Assembly: GCF_900637055.1 (NCBI RefSeq)
Contig: NZ_LR134338.1
Coordinates: 846,501-910,500 of the forward strand
Reading direction: 5' to 3'
DNA from: Brevibacillus brevis
GTDB lineage: Bacteria; Bacillota; Bacilli; Brevibacillales; Brevibacillaceae
DNA: 64,000 nucleotides
A program made the position numbers and the translations under genes. Positions within the stretch are counted from its first letter, which is position 1, and each line of letters starts with the position of its first letter. The notes beneath the pieces are model-generated. The model was not told where the DNA came from and did not search any database. It was given only the letters and a program-made list of their open reading frames with translations. Positions 24,886 to 32,505 of this stretch are shown in pieces.

Positions 24886-25691
24886 CAGGATAGCTCCAAG
24901 GAAGAAACGACGATGTCGATGCTGGCAGGAGCGATATTGAGACAATATTGAGCTTCTTTGTACAACGTAGATTGAAGTGCATAGATAAGTGCTGGAATAT
25001 TTGTCAGGTAAGGCAGTTTAAGAGCAATCGAAGCCTGAAACCGAGGCAAATCCTCAAAGCTGGAGACGATTTTGACTACATGATGGACCTCGTCAAACTG
25101 GTCGCAGGCCGCTTGCACGATTTTTCGTAACACCTGAGGATGAATCATGATGCGTCCGCCTGAAAACGGAGGATGAACCACGGTTGTTTCCCCAATGACT
25201 TCTTTTTTCGAGCTGAAAATCTGTTGGGCAGAAGAGATGAGGAGCTGGAGGAAATCTTTTTCTACCTCCACACGCGGAATCGGTATTGTGTGCTTGCCCA
25301 TTGTTTCCCTTACGTAGCGGGCAGCCTCGATTTCCTGAGGAGGCTTGATGGATTCAATCGGGATGAAGTCCACCTGAAAAGGCAAATGCAGGGCTTCGAC
25401 GATACGACCAATCATCCGCTGCGAAGTTCCTAATACGAGTAGTCGGCTTGGTTGAATCTCGCCAAGACTTTGTCGGACTTCTTCAGCGTGCTCCTTATAA
25501 TGAAAAATAGCTCGTTTTACCGCCTGAATTTTTGTCTTCTCATATTTGGCAGAGGTTCCGGCCACCTTGCGTCCCTGGTAAATCAGGATGCCATCATCAA
25601 TAATGGCGTCGATGTTCATTCGGTGAGCAAGTTCTAATGCACTGGTGCTTTTTCCTGTTCCACTGGTGCCGTACAAGGCGTAAATTTCCAT
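24885..25691 (-). CDS. P-loop NTPase fused to an Asp23/Gls24-like domain
   Basis: A 268-residue soluble protein. The N-terminus has a Walker A motif, GTSGTGKST at residues 8-16, and a nucleotide-binding-like stretch DDGILIYQGRKVAG, with SRLLVLGTSQRMIGRIVEAL further on. From about residue 185 the sequence resembles an Asp23/Gls24 (alkaline-shock) domain: VLRKIVQAACDQFDEVHHVV, then an alternating strand pattern and a final helix/strand (LYKEAQYCLNIA, IDIVVSSLEL). The combination is uncommon. It lies between a coat-protein pair and proC, with its own terminator. A regulatory ATPase role is plausible but unproved; no substrate is evident. Confidence 0.65.
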   Translation of the reverse strand: MEIYALYGTSGTGKSTSALELAHRMNIDAIIDDGILIYQGRKVAGTSAKYEKTKIQAVKRAIFHYKEHAEEVRQSLGEIQPSRLLVLGTSQRMIGRIVEALHLPFQVDFIPIESIKPPQEIEAARYVRETMGKHTIPIPRVEVEKDFLQLLISSAQQIFSSKKEVIGETTVVHPPFSGGRIMIHPQVLRKIVQAACDQFDEVHHVVKIVSSFEDLPRFQASIALKLPYLTNIPALIYALQSTLYKEAQYCLNIAPASIDIVVSSLELS

Positions 25692-25769
25692 GGGACCTCC
25701 TTCGTCATTTTTCTCGACTATGCTTGATCTTTTTTATTATACATGACAAGGAAGGGGGACAAAACGACT

Positions 25770-26612
25770 TTACTGATATTGTGCCCCCATCTCCCGCGAT
25801 CTTTCCGCAGCACGAAGAATGGCTGCAGTGACGGCTTCCTGGAATTGATAGGCTTCCAATACTTCCAGTCCTGCCTGGGTCGTTCCACCCGGACTCGTTA
25901 CTTTTTGGCGGAGAATGGAAGGCTCTTCGCGTGTATCGAGCAGCATATGTGCCGCGCCAATCACGGTTTGCAGTGTTAATTGGCGTGCCATTTCCCGATC
26001 CAGTCCCGCTGTGGCACCCGCCCCCATCATGGCTTCGACCAAATAGTAAATGTAAGCAGGACCGCTTCCAGACAATCCAGTAATGATATCCAGCTCTTCC
26101 TCGGCGACTTCATATACGGTGCCAATTGCTTCGAAAAGTTTGGTAGCCAGTTCGCGGTGCTCTTCCTGGACAAAAGGATTCGCACACATTCCTGTAGCAG
26201 ACAGACCAACCGCAGACGATGTATTGGGCATTGTGCGGATGATCGGGCACTCTGCACCGACCCACTGTCCGATCAAGCTGGTAGAGACGCCAGCGACCAC
26301 CGAAATGATCAATTGGTCAGAACGAACGACCCCACGTAAATCCTGCAAAGCCTCTGCTGCATCCTTCGGCTTGATGGCCAAAATCAAAATATCGGAAGAG
26401 CGGACTACGTCAAATTTGTCCTGGGCAGCAGTTACCCCGTAGTCATTTGCCAACTGCTCCAAACGCTCCATGTTGTTGCGGTTGGTGACGGAAATACGCT
26501 CAGAAGGGAGTAAGCCTTTCTTTACGATACCGGAAAGCATGGCCTCCACGATCGAGCCTGCACCGAGAAAGCCGATCCGCCCTTCTGTAATCGCTGTTGT
26601 TTGGTTACTCAT
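25770..26612 (-). CDS. proC: Pyrroline-5-carboxylate reductase
   Basis: Reduces P5C to proline with NAD(P)H. The N-terminal Rossmann motif is GRIGFLGAGSIVEAMLSGI at residues 11-29. The substrate/oligomer domain has ITGLSGSGPAYIYYLVEAM and the family signature KVTSPGGTTQAGLEVLEA. Length (280) is usual. It is the third gene of the proB-proA-proC transcript, 20 bases after proA, so probably under the proline T-box. Confidence 0.95.
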   Translation of the reverse strand: MSNQTTAITEGRIGFLGAGSIVEAMLSGIVKKGLLPSERISVTNRNNMERLEQLANDYGVTAAQDKFDVVRSSDILILAIKPKDAAEALQDLRGVVRSDQLIISVVAGVSTSLIGQWVGAECPIIRTMPNTSSAVGLSATGMCANPFVQEEHRELATKLFEAIGTVYEVAEEELDIITGLSGSGPAYIYYLVEAMMGAGATAGLDREMARQLTLQTVIGAAHMLLDTREEPSILRQKVTSPGGTTQAGLEVLEAYQFQEAVTAAILRAAERSREMGAQYQ

Positions 26613-26632
26613 GGTGATTCCCTCCCTTTGGA

Positions 26633-27901
26633 CTATCGAATTTGGCCGTTTCCGCGTACGACATACTTGTAAGAAGTGAGTGCTGGCAAGCCCATTGGCC
26701 CACGAGCGTGAAGCTTTTGCGTGCTGATGCCGATCTCCGCACCAAAGCCGAATTCTCCACCATCTGTAAAGCGGGTAGAGGCGTTGTGATACACCGCTGT
26801 GGCATCGATCGCAGTCAAAAACTGACGGGCTGTGATTTCATCTTCCGTTACGATTGCCTCGGAATGGCCGGAAGTATGCGCTGTAATATGGTCAATGGCC
26901 TCGCCCAAGCTATCGACAGTGCGAACCGCCAGAATCAGCGCAGAGTATTCCGTATCCCAGTCCTCTGATGTAGCATGGTGCAATTGAGCGGCTAGGTCGG
27001 AATGCAGCTCTATCGTACGCTCACAAGCACGGAGCTCAACGCCCTTCGCCAGGAGTTTTTGAAGCAAGGCACGTTGGTTTTCCTGTAGCCAGCTGCGGTG
27101 TACGAGCAGTGTTTCGGCAGCATTGCAGACGGCAGGCCGACTTGTTTTGGCATTGATCACGATGCTTTCAGCCATGTCATATTGAGCGGCTTCATCCACA
27201 TAAATGTGGCAGTTGCCAACGCCTGTTTCGAGTACAGGAACGCTTGCGATTTGCAGAACCCGCTGGATCAATCCTGCGCCACCCCGAGGGATGATGACAT
27301 CGACGAGACCATTGGCGGTGCACAAGTAATCGACAGAGGCATGTTCGGCAAAAGGCAAGTACTGCACCGCTTCCGCGTCAAGTCCGGTCGCAGTGAGCGC
27401 TTGACGAATGCTAGTCACCAATGCGAGATTGCTGTGAACAGCGCTGTGGCTGCCGCGCAAGACGATCGCATTGCCTGTTTTGATAGCGATAGCTGCTGCG
27501 TCTACGGTGACGTTCGGTCTGGCTTCGTACACCATTCCAATGACACCGAGAGGGACGCGGATTTGTTCGATGAAAAGTCCGTTTGGCCGTGTCCATGAGT
27601 CGATCCGTTCCCCGACCGGATCATCGAGGGATACCAGTTGTGCCAGGCTATCCACGAGCTGTGCAATTCGCTCCGGCGTCAACAGGAGACGATCCAGATA
27701 GGAGGCAGGCTGACCATCTGCTTCCGCGAGGGCGATGTCCTTGGCGTTTTCTGAGAGAATGACGGTCTCATCAGCCAGCAGCTGGTTGCCGATTGCGACG
27801 AGCACCTGGTCTTTTGCTTTGCGAGAGAGTATTGCCATTTTTCGTGAAGCCTGTTTGGCCAGGCTCATTTGTGCATGCACTTTTTCCTTCAAGCTTTCCA
27901 T
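26633..27901 (-). CDS. proA: Glutamate-5-semialdehyde dehydrogenase (gamma-glutamyl phosphate reductase)
   Basis: Reduces gamma-glutamyl phosphate to glutamate semialdehyde, the second proline step. Catalytic Cys lies in SRPAVCNAAETLLVH, and other family stretches are VYEARPNVTVDAAAI, LRGSHSAVHSN and IPRGGAGLI. I choose ATG 27901, preceded by AAAGGAG, giving 422 residues, rather than the longer open frame that overlaps the end of proB. It is the middle gene of proBAC. Confidence 0.95.
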   Translation of the reverse strand: MESLKEKVHAQMSLAKQASRKMAILSRKAKDQVLVAIGNQLLADETVILSENAKDIALAEADGQPASYLDRLLLTPERIAQLVDSLAQLVSLDDPVGERIDSWTRPNGLFIEQIRVPLGVIGMVYEARPNVTVDAAAIAIKTGNAIVLRGSHSAVHSNLALVTSIRQALTATGLDAEAVQYLPFAEHASVDYLCTANGLVDVIIPRGGAGLIQRVLQIASVPVLETGVGNCHIYVDEAAQYDMAESIVINAKTSRPAVCNAAETLLVHRSWLQENQRALLQKLLAKGVELRACERTIELHSDLAAQLHHATSEDWDTEYSALILAVRTVDSLGEAIDHITAHTSGHSEAIVTEDEITARQFLTAIDATAVYHNASTRFTDGGEFGFGAEIGISTQKLHARGPMGLPALTSYKYVVRGNGQIR

Positions 27902-27938
27902 GGTTACTCCAACTCCTTTTTCTATCTGCATGGATTGT

Positions 27939-29039
27939 TTAGATGACAGGCGTCCATTCATCGCGATGTATAACAGTACCGCTGTGTCGCGTTACGTTAT
28001 CAGGGGAAAGAAAATCACTTAACTGTGCTGCAGTGAATCTGCTGATACCGCGACCGATCAACGTACCCTCACAGTAAACCTCGATTACCTCACCTTGCTC
28101 GAACATGCCGGATACATCGCGGACACCTGCCAAGAGCAAGCTTTTGCTGTTTTCCAAAATCGCTTCCGCTGCCCCGCTATCAACCGTGATTTTTCCGCGG
28201 GTAGGGGAGTGAAGCGCAATCCATTGCTTGCGTGTAGGAACGCCGTTCGTTGTAGGTGCTTCTGGATGGTAGTTGACGTAGGTGCCATTCCCGTTGCCAG
28301 TGAGGACCTCCAGCAAATCCATGGTATTCGTCAATTTTCCGATAAAGCTCGGAATTCCTAATGATTGGGCGGTTTTGGCTGCGATCAGCTTGGAGCGCAT
28401 ACCGCCTGTTCCCAGTTGGGAAGCTCCGCCTGCAAGTGCCTCGATTTCGTCCGTCACACATTCGAGCCAGCCCATGTGTTTGGCATCCGCATGATAGCGC
28501 GGGTCTTTGTCGTATAAGCCATTCGTATCAGTCAGGATCATGTACAAATCGGCATGGACGAGACCAGCGACGAGAGCGCCAAGCATATCATTGTCTCCGA
28601 AGGTCAATTCCGCTACGGATACCGTGTCGTTTTCGTTAATGATTGGCAAAATGTTTTTATCCAATAGCAGTGACAACGTGGAGAATGCGTGCTGATACCG
28701 TTCCTTGTGAGAAAAGTCACCGCGTGTCAGCAAGATTTGCGCCACGCTGAAGTTATGGGCGCCGAACATTTGCGTATAGGTTTGCATCAACAAGCTCTGC
28801 CCGATGGCCGCGGCTGCCTGCTTGGCTGCCAAGGATCGCGGTCGCTGCTGATAGCCGAGACTTTGATAGCCGCTGGCGACAGCTCCCGAGGAGACTAAGA
28901 CAACCTGATGACCCGCTTCACGCAATTGGCTGATAGCGGAGACGAGCAGCGACATTTTCGCCGGATCAACACCGCCTGTACCTGCTGCAATCGAACTGCT
29001 CCCCACCTTTACTACCAAACGCAATTTCCCCTTTTTCAT
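27939..29039 (-). CDS. proB: Glutamate 5-kinase with PUA domain
   Basis: Phosphorylates glutamate, the committed step of proline synthesis. The amino-acid kinase domain has VVKVGSSSIAAGTG near the N-terminus, VSSGAVASGYQSLG, NENDTVSVAELTFGDNDMLGA and SQLGTGGMRSKLIAA. A C-terminal PUA domain spans about residues 275-366 (GKITVDSGAAEAILENSKSL, then VIHRDEW). Length (366) is normal for the fused form. It follows a T-box leader and heads proBAC. Confidence 0.95.
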   Translation of the reverse strand: MKKGKLRLVVKVGSSSIAAGTGGVDPAKMSLLVSAISQLREAGHQVVLVSSGAVASGYQSLGYQQRPRSLAAKQAAAAIGQSLLMQTYTQMFGAHNFSVAQILLTRGDFSHKERYQHAFSTLSLLLDKNILPIINENDTVSVAELTFGDNDMLGALVAGLVHADLYMILTDTNGLYDKDPRYHADAKHMGWLECVTDEIEALAGGASQLGTGGMRSKLIAAKTAQSLGIPSFIGKLTNTMDLLEVLTGNGNGTYVNYHPEAPTTNGVPTRKQWIALHSPTRGKITVDSGAAEAILENSKSLLLAGVRDVSGMFEQGEVIEVYCEGTLIGRGISRFTAAQLSDFLSPDNVTRHSGTVIHRDEWTPVI

Positions 29040-29059
29040 GCGTAAAACCCCCTTCTTGC

Positions 29060-29340
29060 ATACAAAAAAGCCCTCTCGTCTCTTTGATAAGGACGAAAGG
29101 GCTTGATAACCTCACGCGGTACCACCTTATTTGACGTTTTGGACTGAAGGCATACTTCAGCCAAGAAACGCCCGGCTCTCTTTCTTTGATAACAGGTGAA
29201 AGAAACCTGTCCAGGTCTTCCCTGGATGCTCTGGGGTGGGTTCAAACCGATTCAAGGACGAAACCTCTCAGCCGGTGGATTTCGCTCTCTGGACCTGAAG
29301 GGCGGTTTTACTATTCCCCGTCATTGCCGCTCACTATGTG
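29060..29340 (-). promoter_or_regulatory. T-box leader of proBAC, probably tRNA-Pro responsive
   Basis: On the minus strand the leader holds the T-box core AAGGTGGTACCGCG (29115-29128 region) followed by a terminator (AGCCCTTTCGTCC / GACGAGAGGGCT and six T, about 29065-29103). Stem I lies at the 5' end, with AGTA and GAGAGGTTTCG elements. The 3' side of Stem I has GAACCCACCCC near 29231-29241, offering a CCC or CCA (proline) specifier. Uncharged tRNA-Pro would stabilise the antiterminator and turn on proline synthesis. Confidence 0.93.
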
Positions 29341-29354
29341 CTTATTAATTCACT

Positions 29355-29384
29355 ATTATTCGCTTGGTCCGCCAGAAATGTCAA
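29355..29384 (-). promoter_or_regulatory. Sigma-A promoter of the proBAC T-box transcript
   Basis: Minus strand: -35 TTGACA (29379-29384), 18-base spacer, -10 AATAAT (29355-29360), just upstream of the T-box Stem I. Confidence 0.75.
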
Positions 29385-29389
29385 GAGGC

Positions 29390-30007
29390 TTATTGAAATT
29401 GTTCATTCCCGTAAGCACCCATCCGTGATTTGATTTCGAACCGTTTGCTCTTTTGATCGCGCACGAGTCGGTAGCGAAGCGTGCGGTCAGAAGCAAAGGA
29501 GGAATCGGTTGCATCTTCCACGGTCACACTGAGTTCTCCATTGCTTTTTTGGACAGTCGTGTTTCGAACCGAGATCAAAGTCGGATAGTCGACACGGGGG
29601 ATTGCTACGTATAGTTTTTCCTTTACCAGCTTGGTTGTCATGTTGTCGTACATGGCTTCTGCCATTGGGCGACTCCAAAAACGACCGAAGTAATCCGTTA
29701 TCTTGTCTTTACTGTCGAAGCGCTCAGGCAATTCGCGAAAGACAAGACCATCCTCAAACACAGTTTTTCCCTTCGCATTGTCCGCAGCAGCATAATATAC
29801 ATTTTCCAGTTGATGCTCGGCTTGCTTCAAAAAGAGGACGACATCCATTTTGTTATCGCCAAGCTTTTGGATGGCAGACTGCTTGGCAGGCTTGCTCTGT
29901 GTTTTGGCCTTGTTTTTTTCCTGCTCCTGCTTTACTTGCGTCATGCATCCTGTGACGAGCAAAGAGAGAGCGAGAATAAACATCCAGTTTTTCCAGTTGA
30001 TTTTCAT
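29390..30007 (-). CDS. Lipoprotein, IseA-like domain
   Basis: A 205-residue lipoprotein: signal MKINWKNWMFILALSLLVTGC with the lipobox LVTGC near residues 17-21, a Lys/Gln-rich linker, then a globular part with VFEDGLVFRELPERFDSKDK. This resembles the opening of IseA, the inhibitor of DL-endopeptidase autolysins, in pattern and spacing (G-x-x-[YF]-R-x-L-P then T/S-K-x-K). The ATG at 30007 follows GAGGTG. The similarity is moderate; other small lipoprotein families are possible. It is transcribed towards the T-box promoter. Confidence 0.6.
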   Translation of the reverse strand: MKINWKNWMFILALSLLVTGCMTQVKQEQEKNKAKTQSKPAKQSAIQKLGDNKMDVVLFLKQAEHQLENVYYAAADNAKGKTVFEDGLVFRELPERFDSKDKITDYFGRFWSRPMAEAMYDNMTTKLVKEKLYVAIPRVDYPTLISVRNTTVQKSNGELSVTVEDATDSSFASDRTLRYRLVRDQKSKRFEIKSRMGAYGNEQFQ

Positions 30008-30159
30008 GGCACACCTCACTTGGGAGCAGTCGTATAACGTTAGCGTGTGTGTCAAAAAAGACAAATAGCCCAGTTAATATATGGATAGGGGTTGTCTGAC
30101 TCTCGGATTATGTCTATCATGGAGAGAGTTGGACAGATCGAACGATTGAGGTGGAATAT

Positions 30160-30576
30160 ATGTTTGGGTTTGGCAAAAAAGCGAAGAAGCTGGACGGTAT
30201 TGATGTTCTGATTATCAAAACCGAGGAAGCGAAAAATCGCAACTTTTATCAGGTTGCTTTTCCGAGCGTGGTAGCGAATGATATTTTGTCCATGCTGCAA
30301 AAATTGGAGAAATCAAAAATGAACAAGCAAGAATTCCTGGGGGAAATCGGCAGTTTTCGAATCGTGACCCACTTGGAAGCCTTGACTAGTTTTGAAATTT
30401 TGGATGAGGCTGACATGGAGGCACATCCGGTACAGATTCAAGACTTTGCCAACATGCTTCTGCGTCGTTTGGAAGCGTTGGAGGAAAGTGGCAAGTTCGG
30501 CGAAAGCGAAGATTTAGCATTCATCATGGGTGAATTGACTATGCTGCGTGATGGCAGTTTTGTACCACAAGACTAA
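30160..30576 (+). CDS. Hypothetical cytoplasmic protein, 138 residues
   Basis: Starts at ATG 30160 (MFGFGKKAKK) after AGGTGG; a GTG at 30151 is in frame but inside that site. The product is acidic, soluble and mostly helical in its second half (QIQDFANMLLRRLEALEESG). No Cys, no signal, no recognisable motif. It is a single gene with its own terminator. No family known to me. Confidence 0.65.
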   Translation: MFGFGKKAKKLDGIDVLIIKTEEAKNRNFYQVAFPSVVANDILSMLQKLEKSKMNKQEFLGEIGSFRIVTHLEALTSFEILDEADMEAHPVQIQDFANMLLRRLEALEESGKFGESEDLAFIMGELTMLRDGSFVPQD

Positions 30577-30584
30577 ATTATGAG

Positions 30585-30613
30585 AGCCGTAGGGATAACC
30601 GACGGCTTTTTTT
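30585..30613 (+). terminator. Rho-independent terminator
   Basis: AGCCGT and ACGGCT arms with an 11-base loop, followed by a run of T. Confidence 0.75.
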
Positions 30614-30637
30614 CTTTTCCCACTGGTAATAGGCCTT

Positions 30638-30796
30638 ATGGCAGGAGGCCTAGTCGTCCTCGCCAGTTTTTCTTTAGGGATATCCATGATAGGGACCTCT
30701 CTTGGGATTATCGTCCTGTTCACTCTCATCAACATTTTCTTATATCGACTGCTCGTGACCAAGGGACCAAGCTGGTTAGAGCAGATTGAAGGATAG
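30638..30796 (+). CDS. Small two-helix membrane protein (possible remnant)
   Basis: ATG 30638 opens a 52-residue frame: helix LVVLASFSLGISMIG, helix LGIIVLFTLINIFLYRLL, then a polar tail KGPSWLEQIEG. The composition and charge placement look like a true membrane protein. The open frame extends back to 30599 with a further hydrophobic stretch, but no start or good ribosome site lies there, since a terminator occupies that DNA. It is reminiscent of small YesK-like proteins. It may be the 3' part of a truncated gene. Confidence 0.4.
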   Translation: MAGGLVVLASFSLGISMIGTSLGIIVLFTLINIFLYRLLVTKGPSWLEQIEG

Positions 30797-30824
30797 TCAG
30801 CGCATAGAGAAAAAGGATATAATT

Positions 30825-30855
30825 GGGCCGCTCATAAAAAGTGCGGCTCTTTTTC
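30825..30855 (+). terminator. Rho-independent terminator
   Basis: GGCCGC and GCGGCT arms followed by five T. Confidence 0.7.
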
Positions 30856-31024
30856 ATTTGTTTTGAAAAAGTATAACAAAGTTCCGTTTTCCTCCCGATA
30901 CAAGAAAGAGAGAGATCAGACCCAGGAAAATAGACCAATAGGGCAGGAATGGATGCTACTGGGGGCGAATTCCAAAAAAAGGGAGTAAGGAATGATCATG
31001 GAAAGAAAGGAGTTATCGTAAGTC

Positions 31025-32146
31025 ATGGTAAAACGTTTTGCAATCGTTTTTCTCTTGGCACTGCTAGTGGTGCAAAGCGTTTTTTCAGGGAGTGCGAATG
31101 CGGCTGGACCTGGCATGTATACGGACATACAGGGACATTGGGCGCGTGAGCACATCGACGAAATGGCGGATCTGGGCATCGTAAAGAGGAAGGGATATCA
31201 GCCTTTTTACCCAAACAAGCCGATTACTCGAGGCGAAGCTTTGGCTATGCTGAATCGCGTATTTGAAACGGTATATGGTCCGATAGAAAAGCCAGAACGT
31301 AAGCCAAACCTGGATCATCGCTATCTACTCCGGGGGGAAGTAGATCAACTGCTGAGCAATCTGAAGACCATGATGAAAATCGAAACGGACGATCTGGGCA
31401 AGTTTGATCCCGGAGACCGGATGCTGTACTATCTATATTTGGCTGAAACCGGGCACCTGATGAAAAAGCAAGAGAAGGAAAATCCGGACTGGTGGATGTC
31501 CAGTGCCGGGATGCAGTGGCCATTGACGAGAGAAGAGGCCAGCTTGATACTATTTCACATGCTGGCACCGCAAAAATTCCGTACAGCCAATATTAAACCA
31601 CAGGATGCAGTCTCTTTCTTTAACAGCCATTACGAATGGAAACGTGACCGATTCTATCGGGATACATATTCACCGTACCCACTGGCTATCCGGGAATTCA
31701 ATCTGTTTCACACGGACAAGACCTTTTCTCCGAACAAGATCCTGACACGTGCGGAATACGTCGTTGTCATGGATCGACTGATCGATTATTACCGGATAGA
31801 TGTAGCTTCACAGTTCCGGGGTTCGCCTGCGAATCAGCAGCACATCGCGCAGGTGTATTTACGAGCAGCGAATTTGGCGTACGAAACAAAAAATCAGAAG
31901 CAGCTATCTGCGCTCTTTACAGACGATGCGCTCAAAAGCATGGCAAAGCTGGAGCAAGTGCCCTCCTACAATGGACCGGTAAAAGTATCGGTCAAGGCAG
32001 ACGAAAACAATTCGAAAGCCCTTTGGGTAATAGCTCATTACCTAGACCCGAAAAACGGAGACTTCCAGATTGAATACCGATTGGAAGAAGACGCGTCCAA
32101 TGCTTACGGACGCAAGATCACCACACTGATTTACTCGCAAAAGTAG
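31025..32146 (+). CDS. SLH-domain surface protein
   Basis: A 373-residue exported protein. A signal peptide (residues 1-27, ending SGSANAA) is followed by an S-layer homology motif: YTDIQGHWAREHIDEMADLG then ITRGEALAMLNRVF at about 31-83. A second, degenerate SLH-like unit follows (FNLFHTDKTFSPNKILTRAE). SLH modules bind pyruvylated secondary wall polymers. The C-terminal third (about 265-373) resembles a small NTF2-like domain (QVYLRAANLAYETKNQKQL) with beta strands. ATG 31025 has a rather distant AAGGAG (12 bases). Single gene, with a terminator after it. Confidence 0.85.
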   Translation: MVKRFAIVFLLALLVVQSVFSGSANAAGPGMYTDIQGHWAREHIDEMADLGIVKRKGYQPFYPNKPITRGEALAMLNRVFETVYGPIEKPERKPNLDHRYLLRGEVDQLLSNLKTMMKIETDDLGKFDPGDRMLYYLYLAETGHLMKKQEKENPDWWMSSAGMQWPLTREEASLILFHMLAPQKFRTANIKPQDAVSFFNSHYEWKRDRFYRDTYSPYPLAIREFNLFHTDKTFSPNKILTRAEYVVVMDRLIDYYRIDVASQFRGSPANQQHIAQVYLRAANLAYETKNQKQLSALFTDDALKSMAKLEQVPSYNGPVKVSVKADENNSKALWVIAHYLDPKNGDFQIEYRLEEDASNAYGRKITTLIYSQK

Positions 32147-32151
32147 CACAG

Positions 32152-32190
32152 AAAAAGGGGGACTGGACAACAGAGTGCCCCTTTTCTTTT
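32152..32190 (+). terminator. Rho-independent terminator after the SLH gene
   Basis: AAAAGGGG pairs with CCCCTTTT around a long loop, with a T-rich end. Confidence 0.75.
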
Positions 32191-32239
32191 CATTCGTGAA
32201 GTGACGATTGCAACTGACAGAATTTTCGATTACAATAAA

Positions 32240-32259
32240 AACTGAACGGTGATTCAGTT
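32240..32259. other. Perfect palindrome in the fad upstream region
   Basis: AACTGAA-N6-TTCAGTT, an operator-like 7-6-7 inverted repeat about 250 bases before fadN. Its spacing differs from the FadR box at 32330, so another factor or a hairpin is possible. The rest of 32191-32505 shows no gene. Confidence 0.4.
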
Positions 32260-32329
32260 GGTGGGAGCGTAGCATCTCCGGGCGTGTAAGACAGCCAAAA
32301 CGTGGGATGTCATTTTTTAACCCACATAC

Positions 32330-32347
32330 TGAATGAGCATTCATTCA
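32330..32347. promoter_or_regulatory. FadR-type operator upstream of fadN-fadA-fadE
   Basis: TGAATGA-GCAT-TCATTCA is a perfect palindrome matching the Bacillus FadR (TetR family) consensus TGAATGA-N4-TCATTCA. It is 159 bases before fadN. FadR represses beta-oxidation genes until long-chain acyl-CoA releases it. I could not assign the promoter hexamers. Confidence 0.85.
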
Positions 32348-32505
32348 ACATGAGACATGTGCTGATGTACACAGGAATATCTATGGAGAAAGTAGAAGTT
32401 TTAAAAATGATCTGCTAGTCTGAATATTAGGTATTCACTGTTGCGAGGCCATTCTTTTGACCATGAATAAGCCATGACTAGGTTTTTAAAAAGGAGGATT
32501 TGGAG

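Noticed and set aside
32240..32259. Palindrome AACTGAA-N6-TTCAGTT considered as a second FadR box
   Set aside because: The FadR box has TGAATGA arms with a 4-base centre. This one has different arms and a 6-base centre, so it was listed only as an unassigned palindrome.
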